Shown piece by piece: positions 60,559-64,000 of a DNA stretch of 64,000 nt (its first letter is position 1; every line of letters begins with the position of its first letter). The position numbers and the translations under genes are program-made. A model generated the notes under the pieces. It was given only the letters and a program-made list of their open reading frames with translations. It did not search any database and was not told the DNA's origin. This DNA comes from Actinomadura hibisca NBRC 15177 (GTDB lineage: Bacteria; Actinomycetota; Actinomycetes; Streptosporangiales; Streptosporangiaceae). Location: NCBI RefSeq assembly GCF_001552635.1, contig NZ_BCRO01000032.1:20193-84192 (forward strand). Direction: 5' to 3'.

Positions 60559-61554
60559 TCAGCGCATCGCGTCGGCCATCGCCGCCAGGGTCCGCGCCGC
60601 CGAGTGCCGGGGCGTCCAGCCCAGGTCGCGGCGCGCCTTCCCGGTGTCCATGATCATGGGGTGCCGGGCGGCGTGGATCCACTCCACCTGCGCGGGCAGG
60701 TAGGGCAGCAGGCCCACCAGCCCGGCGGTCAGCCCGACCAGGCCGCCGGGCACCGGCACCGCGTACGCGCCGGTCGCGCGCGCCACGTCCGAGACGGTGA
60801 CCTCGCCGTCGCCCGCCAGGTTGTAGGCGCCGGGCGGGCCGTCGCCGGTCACGCACGCGGCCAGCGCCGAGGCCACGTCGTCGTGGTGCACGAGCTGGAA
60901 GGCGCGCCCGGGGTCGGGCAGCACCGGCCTGAGGCCCGGCACCAGGCCCAGCGCCTTGCGGATCGGCTCGGGCACGTACGGGGCGACCTGCTCCCACGGC
61001 AGGCTGCGCAGCAGCACCGTCGCCTCGGGACCGGCGACGATGCTGGGCCGCAGCACGTACACCTCCAGGTCCGAGCCGCCGGTGACCTCGGCGAGCAGCT
61101 CCTCGCAGGCGGCCTTCTGCGCCGAGTAGTAGTGCTCGGCCGAGCCGCGCGCCGGGACCTCCTCGGTGATCGGGACGGGCGTGTCGCCGTGGTAGCCGTA
61201 GGCGGCGACCGAGGAGGTGTAGACGAGGCGGCGCGGCCGCGCGGCGGCGGTGACGGCCTCGAACACGTTGCGGGTCCCGGCGAGGTTGACGCGCTCGCTC
61301 TCGCGGTGCGAGCCCATGATGACGAACGCCAGGTGCACCACCACGTCGGCGTCGGCGACCAGGCCGTCCACGGCGGCGCGGTCCAGCACGTCGCCCTGCC
61401 GGTACTCGGTCTTCTTCCAGTTGCGCGAGGCCGGGTCGAAGGGGCGGCGCGCCATGCCGAGCACCCGTTCCACCCGGTCGTCGTCCTCCAGCGCGCGCAC
61501 CGCGGCGGTGCCGATCTCGCCGGTCGGTCCGGTCACCGCGACCGTCAGTCCCAT
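60559..61554 (-). CDS. NAD-dependent epimerase/dehydratase (extended SDR)
   Basis: 331 residues. TGPTGEIGTAAV (8-19) is the NAD loop, DVVVHLAFVIMGSH and YTSSVAAYGYHGD give the SDR core, YYSAQKAACEELL holds the Tyr-x3-Lys pair. Sequence ends in TGKARRDLGWTPRHSAARTLAAM, as in nucleoside-sugar epimerases. Substrate unknown. Downstream (in transcription) of mtnA with a gap of 18 bases, so probably the same transcript. Confidence 0.88.
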   Translation of the reverse strand: MGLTVAVTGPTGEIGTAAVRALEDDDRVERVLGMARRPFDPASRNWKKTEYRQGDVLDRAAVDGLVADADVVVHLAFVIMGSHRESERVNLAGTRNVFEAVTAAARPRRLVYTSSVAAYGYHGDTPVPITEEVPARGSAEHYYSAQKAACEELLAEVTGGSDLEVYVLRPSIVAGPEATVLLRSLPWEQVAPYVPEPIRKALGLVPGLRPVLPDPGRAFQLVHHDDVASALAACVTGDGPPGAYNLAGDGEVTVSDVARATGAYAVPVPGGLVGLTAGLVGLLPYLPAQVEWIHAARHPMIMDTGKARRDLGWTPRHSAARTLAAMADAMR

Positions 61555-61572
61555 GGCGGTCTCCCGTCCGTG

Positions 61573-62610
61573 TCAGGGGGCCGATCGACCCGGTGCCATA
61601 CCCGCCGAGACCTCCAGGACACCGGTCTCGGTCACCAGCGCCGACACCAGGTGCGCGGGGGTGACGTCGAAGGCGGGGTTGAACGCGCGCGCCCCCGGCG
61701 GCCCGACCGGCGCGCCGCCCCAGGTCAGCACCTCGCCGCCGGGACGCTCCTCGATGGGGATCGCCTCCCCCGAGGGCGTCGCCGGATCGACGGTGCTCCA
61801 CGGTGCGGCGACCACGAACGGGATTCCCGCCGCCCGGCACGCGAGCGCCACCCCGACCGACCCGACCTTGTTGGCGGTGTCGCCGTTGGCGGCGACGCGG
61901 TCGGCGCCGATGACCGCGACGTCCACCAGCCCGCGCAGGATCGTGGACGCGGCCGCCGCGTCGGCCTGCACGAAGTAGGGGACGCCCGCCCGCTCCAGCT
62001 CCCACGCGGTGAGCCGCGACCCCTGGAGCAGCGGCCGGGTCTCGTCGGCGTAGACGACCTCCAGACGGTCGCGCGCGTGCAGTTCGCGGACGACGCCCAG
62101 CGCCGTTCCCCATCCGGCGGTGGCCAGCGCCCCGGCGTTGCAGTGGGTCAGGACGCGCAGCCGCCGCCCCTCCCCCACGCGCGCGAGGATCCAGTCCGCG
62201 CCGTGCGCGCCGATGGCACGGTTGCCGCGCACGTCCTCGTCCAGCAGCGCCTGCGCCTCGGCGACGACGGCGTCCACGCCCTTGGGCACTAGGGGACGGA
62301 CGCGATCTACGCCCGCCGCGAGGTTGACCGCCGTCGGCCGCGCCTCGCGCACGCGCGCGATCGCGTCGTCCAGCGTGGCCGCGTCCCAGCCCTGGGCGGC
62401 GGCCTGGCGCAGCGCGATCGCGACGCCGAACGCGCCCGCGACGCCCAGCGCGGGCGCGCCGCGCACCGCCAGCCGCACGATCGCGTCCACCAGCGTGTCC
62501 ACGTCCGCGACGTCCAGGTACACCAGGCGGGCGGGCAGTACGGTCTGGTCGATCAGGCGCAGCCCGGTCCCGGTCCACTCGATCGCCCGCGCGTCGTCGT
62601 CCGCCGTCAT
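61573..62610 (-). CDS. mtnA: S-methyl-5-thioribose-1-phosphate isomerase
   Basis: 345 residues from ATG 62610. Diagnostic segments: VRGAPALGVAGAFGVA, TAVNLAAGVDR, LTHCNAGALATAGWGTALG (catalytic Cys), YADETRPLLQGSRLTAWEL and GADRVAANGDTANKVGS (catalytic Asp). Converts methylthioribose-1-phosphate to methylthioribulose-1-phosphate in methionine salvage. No other salvage gene is in the window; in actinobacteria mtnA is often isolated. Followed by the extended SDR; 13 bases after the deacetylase stop. Confidence 0.95.
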   Translation of the reverse strand: MTADDDARAIEWTGTGLRLIDQTVLPARLVYLDVADVDTLVDAIVRLAVRGAPALGVAGAFGVAIALRQAAAQGWDAATLDDAIARVREARPTAVNLAAGVDRVRPLVPKGVDAVVAEAQALLDEDVRGNRAIGAHGADWILARVGEGRRLRVLTHCNAGALATAGWGTALGVVRELHARDRLEVVYADETRPLLQGSRLTAWELERAGVPYFVQADAAAASTILRGLVDVAVIGADRVAANGDTANKVGSVGVALACRAAGIPFVVAAPWSTVDPATPSGEAIPIEERPGGEVLTWGGAPVGPPGARAFNPAFDVTPAHLVSALVTETGVLEVSAGMAPGRSAP

Positions 62611-62623
62611 GGCGGCAGGATAG

Positions 62624-64000
62624 TCACTCGCCCCCGAACCGCCCGCCGGGCGGTACGTTCTTGCCCGCCAGCAGGTCCGGGACGGTGACAAAGGTGTATC
62701 CCTTGGCGGCGAGCCGCCGCAGGATGTCGGGCACCGCGTCCACGGTCGTCCGGTGGATGTCGTGCATCAGGATGATCGCGCCGGGTCGGGCGTGCTTGAC
62801 GGCGCGGTTCGCGACGATCGTCGCGTCACGGTCGCGCCAGTCCTCGGTGTCGACGCTCCACATGATCTGCTGGAGCCGCAGCGACTTTGCGACGCCCGCC
62901 ACGGTCGTGTTGGTCGCGCCGTAGGGCGGGCGCAGCAGCGTCGGGGCCCGGCCGACGGTGGTGCGCACGATCTGTTGAGTGCGCTGCACGTCGGAGTTGA
63001 CCTGCACCGCCGTCAGGCGGCTCAGGTCGCGGTGGCTCTGGGTGTGGTTGCCGATCTCGTGGCCCTCGGCGGCCTCGCGGCGCAGCAGGTCGCCGTGGAT
63101 GTCGGCGTTGTTGCCGACCACGAAGAACGTGGCGTGCGCCTTGGCGCGGGCCAGCTCGTCCAGCAGCCGCGCGGTGTAGGGGCCAGGGCCGTCGTCGAAG
63201 GTCAGCGCGACGCACTTGACCTGGGAGCAGTCGATTCGCGGCGGCGTCCCGGCGGACGCGGACGGAGTGGCCGGAACGCCCGCCATGTCCGACACGCCGT
63301 CGAGCGCCAGCCGGGGGTGCTGGGACAGCGCGGCGGCGCGGGCTCGCCGCCCGAAGTCCGACAGCAGCGGCTCGTGGGCGGCGCGGTCCAGCACGACCGC
63401 GATCCGGCCCGCCGCGCCGGGCGCGACGGCGTAGTCGCTGAACTCCACCACCAGGTCACCGGTGTCGTTGAAGGCCAGTGACGGGAACGTGTCGGCCTTG
63501 GCGGTCACCTTGCCGGGGTCGCCCTTGCCCACCAGCCGCCGCCTGACCTGCTCGGCCAGGCCGCTCAGCCCCGCGTCGCCGTTCACCAGGTCGGCGGAGG
63601 GACGGACCTGGCGGGCGCGACCGTCGTACCAGAGGGTGCGGCGCGTCTCCCCCGCCGAGGCCCCCAGGAACTCCGACGACACCAGCCGCACGCCCACCAC
63701 GTCGCCGGACGCGGCCGCCAGCGACCACTGGACGTTCAGCTCGGGCACCGCGCCGCCGTTCTGCTCCGCACGGGCGGGCAGGTTGGCCAGGAACGGCCGG
63801 ACACGCTCGTCCTCGGCGCGCGCGAGCGCGTCGGTCAGCGCGTCCGCGCCGGGAATCTTGGGGTAGGCGGCGTACAGGTGCCGCCGCCCGTCCTGCTCGT
63901 TGCGGGTCACCGTGGTCAGGCCCGGCACCGTGCCCGGATCGACGACGTGCATGGCGGTCGAGTCCGCGACCGGCCGGGCGTGCCGCTCGGCGGACCCGCC
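62624..64000 (-). CDS. Polysaccharide deacetylase with N-terminal DUF3298-like domain, 5' end outside window
   Basis: At least 458 residues, open to the window edge; the ATG at 63952 is probably internal because the frame continues upstream as GGSAERHARPVADSTAM, like the stretch after a lipoprotein signal. Residues ~20-230 form a DUF3298/PdaC-like domain (RRTLWYDGRARQVRPSADL, NDTGDLVVEFSDYAVAPG). The NodB domain follows: LTFDDGPGPYTARLL, HTQSHRDLSRL (metal His pair), LRPPYGATN, MWSVDTEDWRDRD and IILMHDIH. Removes N-acetyl groups from peptidoglycan or chitin outside the membrane, as in B. subtilis PdaC. Confidence 0.9.
   Translation of the reverse strand, partial: GGSAERHARPVADSTAMHVVDPGTVPGLTTVTRNEQDGRRHLYAAYPKIPGADALTDALARAEDERVRPFLANLPARAEQNGGAVPELNVQWSLAAASGDVVGVRLVSSEFLGASAGETRRTLWYDGRARQVRPSADLVNGDAGLSGLAEQVRRRLVGKGDPGKVTAKADTFPSLAFNDTGDLVVEFSDYAVAPGAAGRIAVVLDRAAHEPLLSDFGRRARAAALSQHPRLALDGVSDMAGVPATPSASAGTPPRIDCSQVKCVALTFDDGPGPYTARLLDELARAKAHATFFVVGNNADIHGDLLRREAAEGHEIGNHTQSHRDLSRLTAVQVNSDVQRTQQIVRTTVGRAPTLLRPPYGATNTTVAGVAKSLRLQQIMWSVDTEDWRDRDATIVANRAVKHARPGAIILMHDIHRTTVDAVPDILRRLAAKGYTFVTVPDLLAGKNVPPGGRFGGE

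Overview
The window is very GC-rich, uses many GTG starts (one TTG), packs genes with 4-base ATGA/GTGA overlaps, has actinobacterial-type -10 boxes (TANNNT) and a Gly-Gly-Cys-Val tRNA cluster. This fits an actinomycete chromosome. An order such as Streptosporangiales (Actinomadura-like) is an inference from gene content. No transposase, integrase, phage structural gene or CRISPR array was seen.

Layout. 1-4.1 kb: 5'-complete but 3'-cut ATPase regulator, a TDT-type anion/tellurite transporter and a divergent LysR regulator. 4.2-7.2 kb: a 27-bp direct repeat, a YceI gene cut short by an in-frame TAG, a universal stress protein and a CHAP amidase with an internal membrane segment. 7.2-7.75 kb: four tRNA genes with two hairpin terminators. 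7.8-12.3 kb: ROK sugar kinase, LytS-like kinase without its usual response regulator, then DUF485 plus acetate-type symporter behind a perfect CRP-type palindrome.

12.3-40.5 kb is the striking part. On the plus strand (12955-18287) lie a repeat protein, an ankyrin protein, a MoxR ATPase and a metallopeptidase-like/VWA protein. Meeting it head-on is a 22-kb minus-strand operon (40450 down to 18303): five tandem DUF4132 (MolR/YehI-type) paralogues, a 36-residue microprotein, a MoxR ATPase, a DUF5682 protein, a VWA protein and a SWIM zinc-finger protein. Nearly every junction is translationally coupled. The order matches the E. coli molR/yehI-yehL-yehM-yehP-yehQ neighbourhood, whose function is not established; here the DUF4132 part is amplified and one copy has lost its N-terminal third. 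Two MoxR/VWA modules side by side suggest a multi-component ATP-driven remodelling or conflict system (inference).

40.5-46.7 kb: SDR oxidoreductase, a possibly TGA-interrupted small gene, a glutamate-cysteine-ligase-like enzyme coupled to a haem-oxygenase-fold redox enzyme, a CDGSH protein, a HemK2-type methyltransferase and a FAD-Rieske oxidoreductase: a redox/thiol neighbourhood continued by a CoA-disulfide-reductase-like flavoprotein (46.7-48 kb). 48-51.3 kb: amidohydrolase and glutamine-synthetase-family gene, divergent, then a CGNR zinc-finger regulator. 51.4-56 kb: FUSC-type exporter, secreted LVIVD beta-propeller protein, oligopeptide-type binding protein. 56.1-64 kb: a frameshifted metallo-beta-lactamase-fold gene behind a perfect TetR-type palindrome, RecD2-like helicase, aldose 1-epimerase, nucleoside-sugar-epimerase-like SDR, MtnA isomerase and a polysaccharide deacetylase running off the end.

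Between genes nothing longer than about 350 bases lacks a gene; the longest gap (41591-41942) holds only small ORFs.
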